NCBI RefSeq assembly: GCF_918698095.1
Contig: NZ_CAKKLY010000021.1
Location: forward strand, 1 to 64,000
From: Arthrobacter sp. Bi83
Lineage (GTDB): Bacteria; Actinomycetota; Actinomycetes; Actinomycetales; Micrococcaceae
DNA length: 64,000 nucleotides
Reading direction: 5' to 3'
Made by a program: the position numbers and the translations under genes. Each line of letters begins with the position of its first letter. The first letter of the stretch is position 1. Below, in pieces: positions 57,152-64,000 of the stretch. Under the pieces are notes generated by a model. The model had not been told where the DNA came from. It saw nothing but the letters and a program-made list of their open reading frames with translations, and did no database searches.

Positions 57152-58105
57152 ATGAACAGCACCCCAGTTCCCCCACGCCCTGAAACGGATGTCGTCGTCG
57201 TCGGCGAGGCCATAATCGACATCATTGACACCGCCGCAGGGCCCGTCGAGTTTCCAGGCGGATCGGGGATGAACGTCGCGTTCGGACTCGGCCGGCTAGG
57301 CGTCAGCACCGCATTTCTCACCGCACTGGGCAGGGATGAACGCGGCAGGAACATCCGCCGCCACCTGGACACCGCGGGAGTGCGCCTGCTTCCGGGAGCC
57401 GAACACCTCAACCGCACATCGACCGCCAGGGCGCTTCTGGACAGCACCGGTTCCGTGGAGTACGAATTCGACTTCGAATGGAACCTCCCCCAAATCAGCC
57501 CTGCTTTCCTCCCCAAGGTGCTGCATACGGGGTCACTGGCCTCCTTCATGGAACCCGGAGCAACCCAAGTCCGGTCCTTGCTGGAACTGTTCTCCGGCCG
57601 CTGTTTGATCACATACGACCCCAACATCCGCCCGACACTGCTCCACAGCCACACTGAAGCACTCAGGACCTTCGAACACACAGTTGCCCTGGCCACCATG
57701 GTGAAGCTCAGTACGGACGATACCCGGTGGCTCTACCCCGGCACGTCCCCTCACGATGTCGCGCGGCGGCTGCTTGATCTCGGGACAGAACTGGCAATCA
57801 TCACTGATGGCGCCTCCGGCTCCTATCTGCGTTCGAATGCCGCCGAGATCGAAGTGCCGGCACCGCCAGTGGTCGTCAAAGATACTGTCGGCGCAGGCGA
57901 CTCCTACATGTCCTCGCTTATCGCGGGCCTCATAGAGGACCCCGAGGACTGTTTCGACTACGGCAAGCTCACCCGCCTGGGAACAGCCGCCTCGCTGGCT
58001 GCGGCAGTAACTGTCGGACGGCACGGGGCGAACCCGCCGACGCGGGCAGAACTGATCGACTCTCTGGAACTGGCCCAAACGTCCCGAAAGAACTCCGATG
58101 ACTGA
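57152..58105 (+). CDS. PfkB-family carbohydrate kinase (probable fructokinase)
   Basis: A 317-residue sugar kinase. The N-terminal signature is VVVVGEAIIDIIDTAAGPVEFPGGSGMNVAFGLGRLGVSTAFLTALGRDERG. The C-terminal ATP/catalytic motif is VKDTVGAGDSYMSSLIAGL, with the catalytic Asp in GAGD. In this operon it would phosphorylate fructose from the GH32 and GH91 steps. The 3' end overlaps the GH32 gene by eight bases, so translation is coupled. Ribokinase activity is a less likely alternative. Confidence 0.9.
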   Translation: MNSTPVPPRPETDVVVVGEAIIDIIDTAAGPVEFPGGSGMNVAFGLGRLGVSTAFLTALGRDERGRNIRRHLDTAGVRLLPGAEHLNRTSTARALLDSTGSVEYEFDFEWNLPQISPAFLPKVLHTGSLASFMEPGATQVRSLLELFSGRCLITYDPNIRPTLLHSHTEALRTFEHTVALATMVKLSTDDTRWLYPGTSPHDVARRLLDLGTELAIITDGASGSYLRSNAAEIEVPAPPVVVKDTVGAGDSYMSSLIAGLIEDPEDCFDYGKLTRLGTAASLAAAVTVGRHGANPPTRAELIDSLELAQTSRKNSDD

Positions 58106-59633
58106 AACAACAACGCACCCTGCCGGCCCCGCCGAAGACACCGCCCTTAATATCCGGCCGATACTTCACTACACAGCCAAGAACACTTGGCTGAACGACC
58201 CCAACGGACTCGTGTGGCACCGGGGCGTCTACCATCTGTTCTACCAAAACAACCCCTTCGACAACGTCTGGGGCAACATGTCCTGGGGGCACGCCACCTC
58301 AACCGACCTTCTGCACTGGACAGAACATCCGGTTGCCATCGCCTGCGACGAGGAAGAAGACGTCTTTTCCGGCAGCATCGTGGTGGACCACGACAATACG
58401 TCGGGATTCGGCACAGTGGAAGATCCGGCCTTGGTGGCCATCTACACGAGCGCCTTCAAGGAAGGCTCAGTGCACCAAGGGACGCAAGCCCAGTCTCTCG
58501 CGTTCTCCACGGACGCCGGCATGACGTGGAGCAAATACGCAGGCAACCCGGTGCTTGGCCGCGGTTCGGCCCATTTCCGGGACCCCAAGGTGTTCAGCTA
58601 CGAGGGACCGGCCGGTTCCTGCTGGGTCATGGTGGCGGTGGAGGCCCAGCACCAGCAGGTTGTGCTGTACCGCTCGGCCAACCTCAAGGACTGGGAATAC
58701 CTGAGCACCTTCGGCCCTGCAAACGCCACAGGAGGCGAATGGGAATGCCCCGACCTGTTCCCGCTCCCCGTCGACGGAGACCCGGACAGCGTCAAGTGGG
58801 TCCTGGTGGTCAATATCAACCCGGGTGCCGTGGCCGGCGGCTCGGGAGGGCAGTACTTCGTCGGCGACTTCGATGGGGTGCAGTTCACCGCCGACTTTGA
58901 TTCGCTCGTTCCAGCGGATGCCGACGGGACCACGGATCTCAGACACTGCCTGTGGCTCGACTGGGGACGTGACTACTACGCCGCCGTCTCCTTCAGCAAT
59001 GCCCCGGAGAACCGCCGCATCATGATCGGCTGGATGAACAACTGGGACTATGCAAACTCCTTGCCCACGTCTCCGTGGCGCTCCGAGATGTCGCTCGCCC
59101 GCGAGGTCGAGCTCGCGACGGTGGACGGTTTGCCGCGCCTGGTGCAGCGCCCGGTGCTGCCGTTGGACTGTGGGGAGCCGGCCCGCACCATCCAGGACGT
59201 GGAACTTCACGACTCCCTGTTGCAACTGCCCGACGCGACGCCCGGATCAGCCCAGCTGATCGAGGCCGAGATCCTGCCCGGCACGGCACGGACCGTTGCT
59301 TTCAGGCTTCTCGGCGCATCGGGCGGGACCGCCGCAACGGTTCTCAGCTTCGATGCCGTTACGAGCCGGCTAACCCTGGATCGCCGCAACTCCGGAAACA
59401 CCGCCTTCCACGGAAAGTTCGCGTCGGCTGAGTCGGCGCCGGTGAAGCTCGACGGCGGCGTGCTAAGGCTCCGTGTAATCGTCGACCACTGCTCGGTGGA
59501 GGTTTTCGCCCAAGGCGGCAGGGTTGTCTTAAGCGATCTGGTGTTCCCCGTGTCCGGGAACCTGGGCACCGAAGTGTGCGTGGAGGGCGGCACGGCCATT
59601 GTGCGGAAACTGGCCGTTACGGCCTTGTCCTAG
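58098..59633 (+). CDS. Cytoplasmic GH32 beta-fructofuranosidase (inulobiase/levanase type)
   Basis: A 511-residue glycosidase with no signal peptide. The GH32 motifs are in order: WLNDPNGLVWHRGVYHLFYQ (nucleophile Asp34), DVFSGSIV, HFRDPKVF (transition-state Asp) and GEWECPDLFPL (acid/base Glu). A C-terminal beta-sandwich follows (LRLRVIVDHCSVEVFAQGG). It cleaves terminal beta-fructosyl bonds. Placed next to a GH91 enzyme and a fructokinase, it most likely splits inulobiose or short fructo-oligosaccharides into fructose inside the cell. Its start overlaps the kinase gene. Confidence 0.93.
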   Translation: MTETTTHPAGPAEDTALNIRPILHYTAKNTWLNDPNGLVWHRGVYHLFYQNNPFDNVWGNMSWGHATSTDLLHWTEHPVAIACDEEEDVFSGSIVVDHDNTSGFGTVEDPALVAIYTSAFKEGSVHQGTQAQSLAFSTDAGMTWSKYAGNPVLGRGSAHFRDPKVFSYEGPAGSCWVMVAVEAQHQQVVLYRSANLKDWEYLSTFGPANATGGEWECPDLFPLPVDGDPDSVKWVLVVNINPGAVAGGSGGQYFVGDFDGVQFTADFDSLVPADADGTTDLRHCLWLDWGRDYYAAVSFSNAPENRRIMIGWMNNWDYANSLPTSPWRSEMSLAREVELATVDGLPRLVQRPVLPLDCGEPARTIQDVELHDSLLQLPDATPGSAQLIEAEILPGTARTVAFRLLGASGGTAATVLSFDAVTSRLTLDRRNSGNTAFHGKFASAESAPVKLDGGVLRLRVIVDHCSVEVFAQGGRVVLSDLVFPVSGNLGTEVCVEGGTAIVRKLAVTALS

Positions 59634-59661
59634 AGAAACCACAACACAAAGGGAAGAACCT

Positions 59662-61002
59662 ATGTCAAGCAACAACTACTACGACGTGACTACGTGGCCC
59701 GTCGGCAATCCGTCCGAGGACGTCGGTGAAGTGATCAACAGCATCATCGCTGACATCAAGGACCGGCAGACCGTCAGCGATGCGAACAACGGAGGAAAGC
59801 CAGGCGCGGTGATCTACATTCCGCCCGGGGACTACCACCTTCGTACGCAGGTGGTCATCGACGTCAGCTTCCTCAGGATCCATGGCTCGGGACACGGCTT
59901 TACGTCGTCGAGCATCCGGTTCAACGTTCCCGAAGACGAATGGCCCGACTTGCATGAGCTGTGGCCCGGAGGGAGCCGCATTATCGTCGACATTCCCCTC
60001 GGCGGAGACGGGGAGGAATCCAAGGGAGCCGCCTTCTACGTTGAGCGAAGCGGGAGCCCGCGGATCAGCTCGGTCGAGTTCTCCAACTTCTGCATCGACG
60101 GGTTGCACTTCAACTCGGATGGCTCGGGGATGCATCCGGAGAACACGTACGTCAACGGCAAGACCGGTATCTATGTCGCGAACGCCAATGACTCATTCCG
60201 CGTAAACGGCATGGGGTTCGTCTACCTCGAGAACGCACTCACTATCTACAACGCGGACGCGCTTTCCATTCACGACAACTTCATCGCTGAATGCGGAAGC
60301 TGCATCGAGCTGCGCGGGTGGGGACAGGCATCAAAGATCACCGACAACTTGGTCGGAGCAGGCTTCAAGGGTCACTCGATCTACGCCGAGAACCATGGCG
60401 GGCTCCTGATAACCGCGAACAACGTCTTCCCCCGTGGTGCGAGCAGCGTCCATCTCGACGGCGTCACGCGTTCAAGCGTCACCAACAACCGTTTGCATTC
60501 GTTCTACCCCGGGATGCTGATTCTCGCAGCGAATAGTTCGGAAAACCTCGTGGCCACGAATCACTTCTTGCGTGACCATGAGCCCTGGACGCCCTTCCTG
60601 GGAGTCGACAACGGACTGAACGACCTCAACGGACTTCTTTGTGTCAGCGGCAGCAACAACTCTGTTGTCGGCAATCACTTCTCCCAGATCATCGACTCAC
60701 AGAGCATCCGGCCGGCAGGTGCGACGCCTGTCATCATCCGGCTGATGGCGGGGGTTGGCAACTTCGTCTCCAACAACCACGTCGTGGCGATGGACGTTCA
60801 CTCCAAGTCAAGTGACTCCTGCTTCTCGGCTCAGGTGGATGCTCTGTTGACGACCGAGGCTTCGGAAGTCCTCGCCGTTACGGCCGTCATGGTCGATTCC
60901 GAATCAGCTCGCAATACGATCCTTGATTCCGGAAGTGACGCCCAAGTTATCGCAGACAGGGCTGTCAACGCCTTTAGGGCCACTCCCACGGTCGGTTTCT
61001 AA
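59662..61002 (+). CDS. Cytoplasmic GH91 enzyme, probably difructose dianhydride (DFA III) hydrolase
   Basis: A 446-residue right-handed beta-helix protein of the inulin fructotransferase family (for example VYLENALTIYNADALSIHDNFIAECGSCIELRGWGQASKITDNLVGAG). The Asp205/Glu216 pair, 11 residues apart in HDNFIAECGSCIEL, matches the spacing of the catalytic Asp/Glu described for GH91. Secreted inulin fructotransferases carry a leader; this protein starts directly at MSSNNYYDVT with none. Its length is that of the intracellular DFA III hydrolase known from Arthrobacter. With an importer, GH32 and kinase in the same operon, opening DFA III to inulobiose is the best reading. A leaderless fructotransferase is the alternative. 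Confidence 0.82.
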   Translation: MSSNNYYDVTTWPVGNPSEDVGEVINSIIADIKDRQTVSDANNGGKPGAVIYIPPGDYHLRTQVVIDVSFLRIHGSGHGFTSSSIRFNVPEDEWPDLHELWPGGSRIIVDIPLGGDGEESKGAAFYVERSGSPRISSVEFSNFCIDGLHFNSDGSGMHPENTYVNGKTGIYVANANDSFRVNGMGFVYLENALTIYNADALSIHDNFIAECGSCIELRGWGQASKITDNLVGAGFKGHSIYAENHGGLLITANNVFPRGASSVHLDGVTRSSVTNNRLHSFYPGMLILAANSSENLVATNHFLRDHEPWTPFLGVDNGLNDLNGLLCVSGSNNSVVGNHFSQIIDSQSIRPAGATPVIIRLMAGVGNFVSNNHVVAMDVHSKSSDSCFSAQVDALLTTEASEVLAVTAVMVDSESARNTILDSGSDAQVIADRAVNAFRATPTVGF

Positions 61003-61204
61003 GGGCGGCACATGCACTTGTGGCCCAGTAACCCGCTCAGGCCCGCGGGAGTCTGTGGCCACGGCCTCCCAGGGTAGCGGCGAGGAAATATGAGGAGAGA
61101 ATGTCTTCGGCCTGCGGGTACCGTCCACGACCTCGCGCTTGTTCGAGGTGGACACGACTGCGCCGCAACCGCGGGCCGACACTCCGGGTCCCTAGACTCA
61201 TCAG

Positions 61205-61897
61205 ATGTCTTTCGACAAGAAACCTGACGCCAGGGCCGAACACCGCTGGCCCGCCGTCATCGCACTGCTCCTGGCACTGGGTCTCTACGCCACACTGCCC
61301 AGCAGCTTCCTTCCGGCGCTCCGGTACGCGGTGGTGGCCGTCGGGCTGCTGATGCTCATTCCCTTGATCGCGCTCAACCCGGCCCGGCTTCGGCGGCAAA
61401 CCCGCTGGTCCAAGTACCTCGCCACCGGCCAGGCCCTGTTGCTGGTGGCCGCCAACGAGGTGGCGCTGGTCCAGCTGATCATCCTGCTGACCTCCTCCGG
61501 GAAACAGGACGGACCCACCCTCCTGCTCGCGGCGCTTCAGGTCTGGGTCACCAACATCATTGGGTTCGCCCTGGTCTACTGGGAGCTGGACCGCGGCGGG
61601 CCCGTCTCCCGCCGGCACGCCGACCGCAAAGACCTCCCGCCCGCCGACTTCCGCTTTCCGCAGGACGAAGACCACGACGCCGTCGAGGAGGTGGCTACCA
61701 GGTCGTCCGTGAAGACGGGCTGGGTGGCCTCCTTCGTGGACTACCTGTACTTCTCGGCGTCCAACTCCATGGCCTTCAGCCCCACGGATACCATGCCGCT
61801 GTCCCCGCGGGCCAAAATATTCATGGTCCTCGAGGCAGCCGGCGGCTTTGTGCTGCTGGCCCTCGTGATCGCGCACGCGGTGGCCCTGATCAACTAG
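61205..61897 (+). CDS. Conserved membrane protein (DUF1345-like)
   Basis: A 230-residue membrane protein of about six helices (WPAVIALLLALGLYATL, YAVVAVGLLMLIPLIAL, EVALVQLIILLTS, LQVWVTNIIGFALVYWEL, then the C-terminal AKIFMVLEAAGGFVLLALVIAHAVAL). A hydrophilic loop (HADRKDLPPADFRFPQDEDHDAVEE) sits before a conserved SFVDYLYFSASNSMAFSPTDTMPLSPRAK, typical of actinobacterial DUF1345-like proteins of unknown function. The loop before the last helix resembles an ion-channel pore segment, but no filter motif is clear. It is a single gene. Confidence 0.75.
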   Translation: MSFDKKPDARAEHRWPAVIALLLALGLYATLPSSFLPALRYAVVAVGLLMLIPLIALNPARLRRQTRWSKYLATGQALLLVAANEVALVQLIILLTSSGKQDGPTLLLAALQVWVTNIIGFALVYWELDRGGPVSRRHADRKDLPPADFRFPQDEDHDAVEEVATRSSVKTGWVASFVDYLYFSASNSMAFSPTDTMPLSPRAKIFMVLEAAGGFVLLALVIAHAVALIN

Positions 61898-61934
61898 CAG
61901 CGCCCTACAAACGACGATGCTCCCGCCCAGAGAC

Positions 61935-62840
61935 TTACGCCTGCTTCAGCCGGGCCTGGTAGCCGGGCTCCGTGCCGGTGGCGAGGCTTGCCGGCGGTAT
62001 CCGGTGCAGCTGCGACTGGATTCCGGCACGGAACACCGGCGCAGCCTGCGGCCGCTTCGCCCGCAGCTCTTCCGCCGTCTGGTGCCGGATTTGCCGCACG
62101 ACCCACGGCAGGAAGTAGGTCCTGGCCCAGACCAGGTCGCCGGCTCCTGCCTCCCGCCAGCTCCTTTCCGGCAGCTCCCGGGGCTCCAGGGGCTGAAGCG
62201 AATGGGCTACGTTCAGGGAATTCAACACCATGATGGCAATGGTGTGGTACCCCAGCGGCGAGAAGTGCAGCCGGTCGGGATCCCACATCAGGGGATCCCG
62301 GAGCTCCCGCAGAGCCCACAGATCAGCCACCACGCAGTCGTGCCGGGCGGCGATCGCGTGGATATTCTCGTTGAAGATCGCTACCTTGGCCCTGTTCCGG
62401 CTCAGCACGGGAGTGTGCCACCAGTCCGGCCCGGTGAAGAGCACAATGGTGGCTCCGGTGGTCTTCAGCAGCTCGACGCCCGCGTCCAGCCTGGCAGCGA
62501 GCTTGTCCGGATTGCTCCTGTGGAACACCATGTCATTTCCGCCGGCCGACAGGGTGATCAGATCCGGCTTCAGCCTCAGCGCCTGCGCCAGCTGCCGGTC
62601 CAGGATTTCCTGCAGCAGCAAACCGCGCACGGCCAAGTTCGCGTAGGCAAAATCCTCATGGTCAACGCTCAGTTCCTCCGCCACACGGTCAGCCCAGCCG
62701 CGCCAACCGCCCGGGCTGCGCTCTTCGGGATCACCGATCCCCTCCGTGAACGAGTCCCCCAAAGCCACATACCGGCTCCACGGGTGCGGGGCTGCTCCAT
62801 TGCGGCCCGAGCTGAGTTCAAAGCGGCCGACGGCGTCCAT
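61935..62840 (-). CDS. SGNH/GDSL-family esterase
   Basis: A 301-residue enzyme with no signal peptide, so probably cytoplasmic. Block I is YVALGDSFTEGIGDP (nucleophile Ser), block III is LSAGGNDMVF (oxyanion Asn), and block V is DRLHFSPLGYHTIA (Asp/His). All catalytic blocks are present. The C-terminal extension after residue 200 has TYFLPWVVRQIRHQT and ELRAKRPQAAPVFRAG. This extension recurs in the partial gene at the right edge, so the two are paralogues. Substrate unknown. Confidence 0.9.
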   Translation of the reverse strand: MDAVGRFELSSGRNGAAPHPWSRYVALGDSFTEGIGDPEERSPGGWRGWADRVAEELSVDHEDFAYANLAVRGLLLQEILDRQLAQALRLKPDLITLSAGGNDMVFHRSNPDKLAARLDAGVELLKTTGATIVLFTGPDWWHTPVLSRNRAKVAIFNENIHAIAARHDCVVADLWALRELRDPLMWDPDRLHFSPLGYHTIAIMVLNSLNVAHSLQPLEPRELPERSWREAGAGDLVWARTYFLPWVVRQIRHQTAEELRAKRPQAAPVFRAGIQSQLHRIPPASLATGTEPGYQARLKQA

Positions 62841-62963
62841 CGCCTTATCCTCTCCCTCGCCGCCCGCAGGCTCCCCAGCACGTCGGGGCGTTACTGAAGT
62901 AACGCTTTCGTTTCCTGATGCATTCCAAAAGACCGGGGAAATTTGCAGAAGGCGGGCTGGAGT

Positions 62964-63734
62964 CTAACTGAAGAAGTTGATCAGCACAGGGGCAACAGCC
63001 TCGTTCGCGACGGCGTGGTTCTGGCCATCCAGCTTTTCCTGCTTCATTCCGGGAACGGCTGCGGCGACGGCGTTGATGGCGGCCCCCGCCCAGGACGGGC
63101 TCGCACCCCCGTAGATCCCCAGCGTAGGGATCTGAATGGCCGACAGCTTGTCGGCAGGGACGCTGCCGTCCCTCGTGAGCGTGAGGTCATAGGGCAAGGT
63201 GTGCGCAACGCCGAGGAGGGCAGGCCACCACGGCATGCTCGTCATTCCTTCGTCGAAGTCAGAACCGGTGTGGCGGATAAACAGTTCGACGGCGGCTCCG
63301 CGGTCTCCCGCATCCACCGCCGCCTGGACCCGGTCCCGGAAGGCTTCCCAAGGTTCGTGAGGGGCCTGCGTGGTCAGATACGGCGGCTCATAGGCAGCCA
63401 GTTTGGAAATGGGTGCCCCGGTGGCCGCAGCTTCAAGCGCCAGGATGGCACCCGAAGAGTGGCCATAGGTGTAGGCCGATCCGCCCGCGGCATCGATGAG
63501 AGCCGTCAGGTCCTCTATTTCTCGGTCCGAACTGTAGGGCGGCGTGTCCGTGCTGTCGCCCCGTCCCCGCCGGTCATACGCGTAGACGGTGAAGTGCGGT
63601 GCCAGCAGGGGCACGAGCATGTCGGCCGAACGTCGGCTGTTCAATGCGCCACCGATGATGATCAGGGCTGGTCCTTCACCTGTCCGCTCGAAGGCGATCT
63701 TCGTGCCGTCGGCCGAGGTCTGGTGTTCGATCAT
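62964..63734 (-). CDS. Alpha/beta hydrolase
   Basis: A 256-residue enzyme. It has FERTGEGPALIIIGGALNSRRSADMLVPLLA, YDRRGRGDSTDTPPYSSDREIEDLTALIDAAGG and the nucleophile elbow TYGHSSGAILAL. The C-terminal His is in LDGQNHAVANEAVAPVL. The HGG oxyanion motif is replaced by GGAL. The ATG at 63734 follows CAGGAACTGCAA; the longer frame to 63911 overlaps the SGNH gene and is rejected. It lies between two SGNH paralogues on the same strand. Substrate unknown. Confidence 0.88.
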   Translation of the reverse strand: MIEHQTSADGTKIAFERTGEGPALIIIGGALNSRRSADMLVPLLAPHFTVYAYDRRGRGDSTDTPPYSSDREIEDLTALIDAAGGSAYTYGHSSGAILALEAAATGAPISKLAAYEPPYLTTQAPHEPWEAFRDRVQAAVDAGDRGAAVELFIRHTGSDFDEGMTSMPWWPALLGVAHTLPYDLTLTRDGSVPADKLSAIQIPTLGIYGGASPSWAGAAINAVAAAVPGMKQEKLDGQNHAVANEAVAPVLINFFS

Positions 63735-63855
63735 TTGCAGTTCCTGTTCTTCGGTGCCGGACGTCTGCAGCCGACTGTGGGGGTCGATGAGGATTCTGAC
63801 AAATTTCACACTGGCATTGAAGGGCGGTAGAGGCAAGGAATTGGACGCCTCCGTA

Positions 63856-64000
63856 TCAGTGGTCCTGTGGGTTCGTCCCGATGAACGTTCCCGGCGGCAT
63901 CCCCGCACCAAAAACCGGGCCCGCCAGAGGCCGCTTCGCCCGCAGCTGTTCCTCCGTCTCGTGCATGATGCGCCGCAGCACCCAGGGGAACAGGTATTTC
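63856..64000 (-). CDS. SGNH/GDSL-family esterase, C-terminal part (continues outside window)
   Basis: Only the last 47 codons are inside the window: KYLFPWVLRRIMHETEEQLR, AKRPLAGPVFGAGMPPGTF, ending with a stop at 63856. This matches the C-terminal extension of the SGNH protein at 61935-62840 (FLPWVVRQIRHQTAEELRAKRP, then APVFRAG), so a second member of that family begins beyond the right edge. It is directly upstream of the alpha/beta hydrolase gene on the same strand. Confidence 0.8.
   Translation of the reverse strand, partial: KYLFPWVLRRIMHETEEQLRAKRPLAGPVFGAGMPPGTFIGTNPQDH

Overview
The window is high-GC DNA from an actinobacterium. The closest fit is the Arthrobacter / Pseudarthrobacter / Paenarthrobacter group (Micrococcaceae). 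The reasons are the codon bias, an arsenate-mycothiol-transferase type ArsC, PadR and ECF42-type sigma regulators, and a GH91 inulin/difructose-anhydride cluster, which is a hallmark of Arthrobacter. This assignment is inferred from protein content; no rRNA or tRNA gene is visible. I see no CRISPR array, replication origin or intact insertion sequence.

Layout. 1-8 kb: end of an MFS exporter, an SDR, small membrane and stress-type proteins, a duplicated pair of secreted proteins with DD(K/N)GG repeats, and a PadR autoregulator with large palindromic operators. 8-13 kb: a GntR repressor divergent from a polar amino-acid type ABC importer and an FMN-dependent 2-hydroxy-acid dehydrogenase. 13-19.3 kb: a reactive-sulfur island with a CstR-like repressor, three rhodaneses, TauE/SafE, thioredoxin, a CstB-like persulfide dioxygenase and an MFS carrier. 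It is preceded by three operator boxes repeated every 21 bp, and a fourth box lies before the dioxygenase. 19.4-22.4 kb: a frameshifted tandem of two tyrosine recombinases. 22.6-32.9 kb: a patchwork of single genes (MDR oxidoreductase/TetR pair, phosphoesterase, VOC proteins, an Imm5-like protein, an EAL protein) mixed with gene remnants. 32.9-37 kb: a two-component system behind a secreted, membrane-anchored DJ-1/PfpI protein. 37-41.7 kb: a second ABC importer with an AstE/AspA-type deacylase under a GntR regulator that has a perfect 24-bp operator. 41.7-46.4 kb: an arsenic island with two ArsC, an ArsR-ArsC fusion, ArsR, an aquaglyceroporin, a flavoprotein and a previously uncalled 20-residue Cys-Cys peptide. 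46.4-52 kb: ECF42 sigma/YCII genes, hydrolases, orphan REC and FTCD_C proteins. 52-61 kb: a fructan/difructose-anhydride utilisation operon. 61-64 kb: a membrane protein, an SGNH hydrolase, an alpha/beta hydrolase and the end of a second SGNH hydrolase.

How the genes work together. The sulfur island probably senses persulfides (CstR), oxidises them (CstB), moves sulfane sulfur (rhodaneses, thioredoxin) and exports the products (TauE/SafE, MFS). The arsenic island reduces arsenate and would release arsenite through a channel, because no ArsB/Acr3 pump is encoded here. The 52-61 kb operon imports an oligosaccharide (SBP plus two permeases, no ATPase). It would open the sugar with a cytoplasmic GH91 enzyme, hydrolyse it with a cytoplasmic GH32 enzyme and phosphorylate fructose with a PfkB kinase, all under a LacI regulator. 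A twin-arginine-tagged GH91 remnant just upstream suggests that the secreted inulin-cleaving step has been lost, so the strain may now scavenge difructose anhydride made by others.

The window also holds an unusual number of internally deleted or truncated genes: two methyltransferases, an IclR regulator, a YCII protein, a GH91 enzyme, a DDKGG protein and two recombinases. This marks it as an accessory region under turnover.
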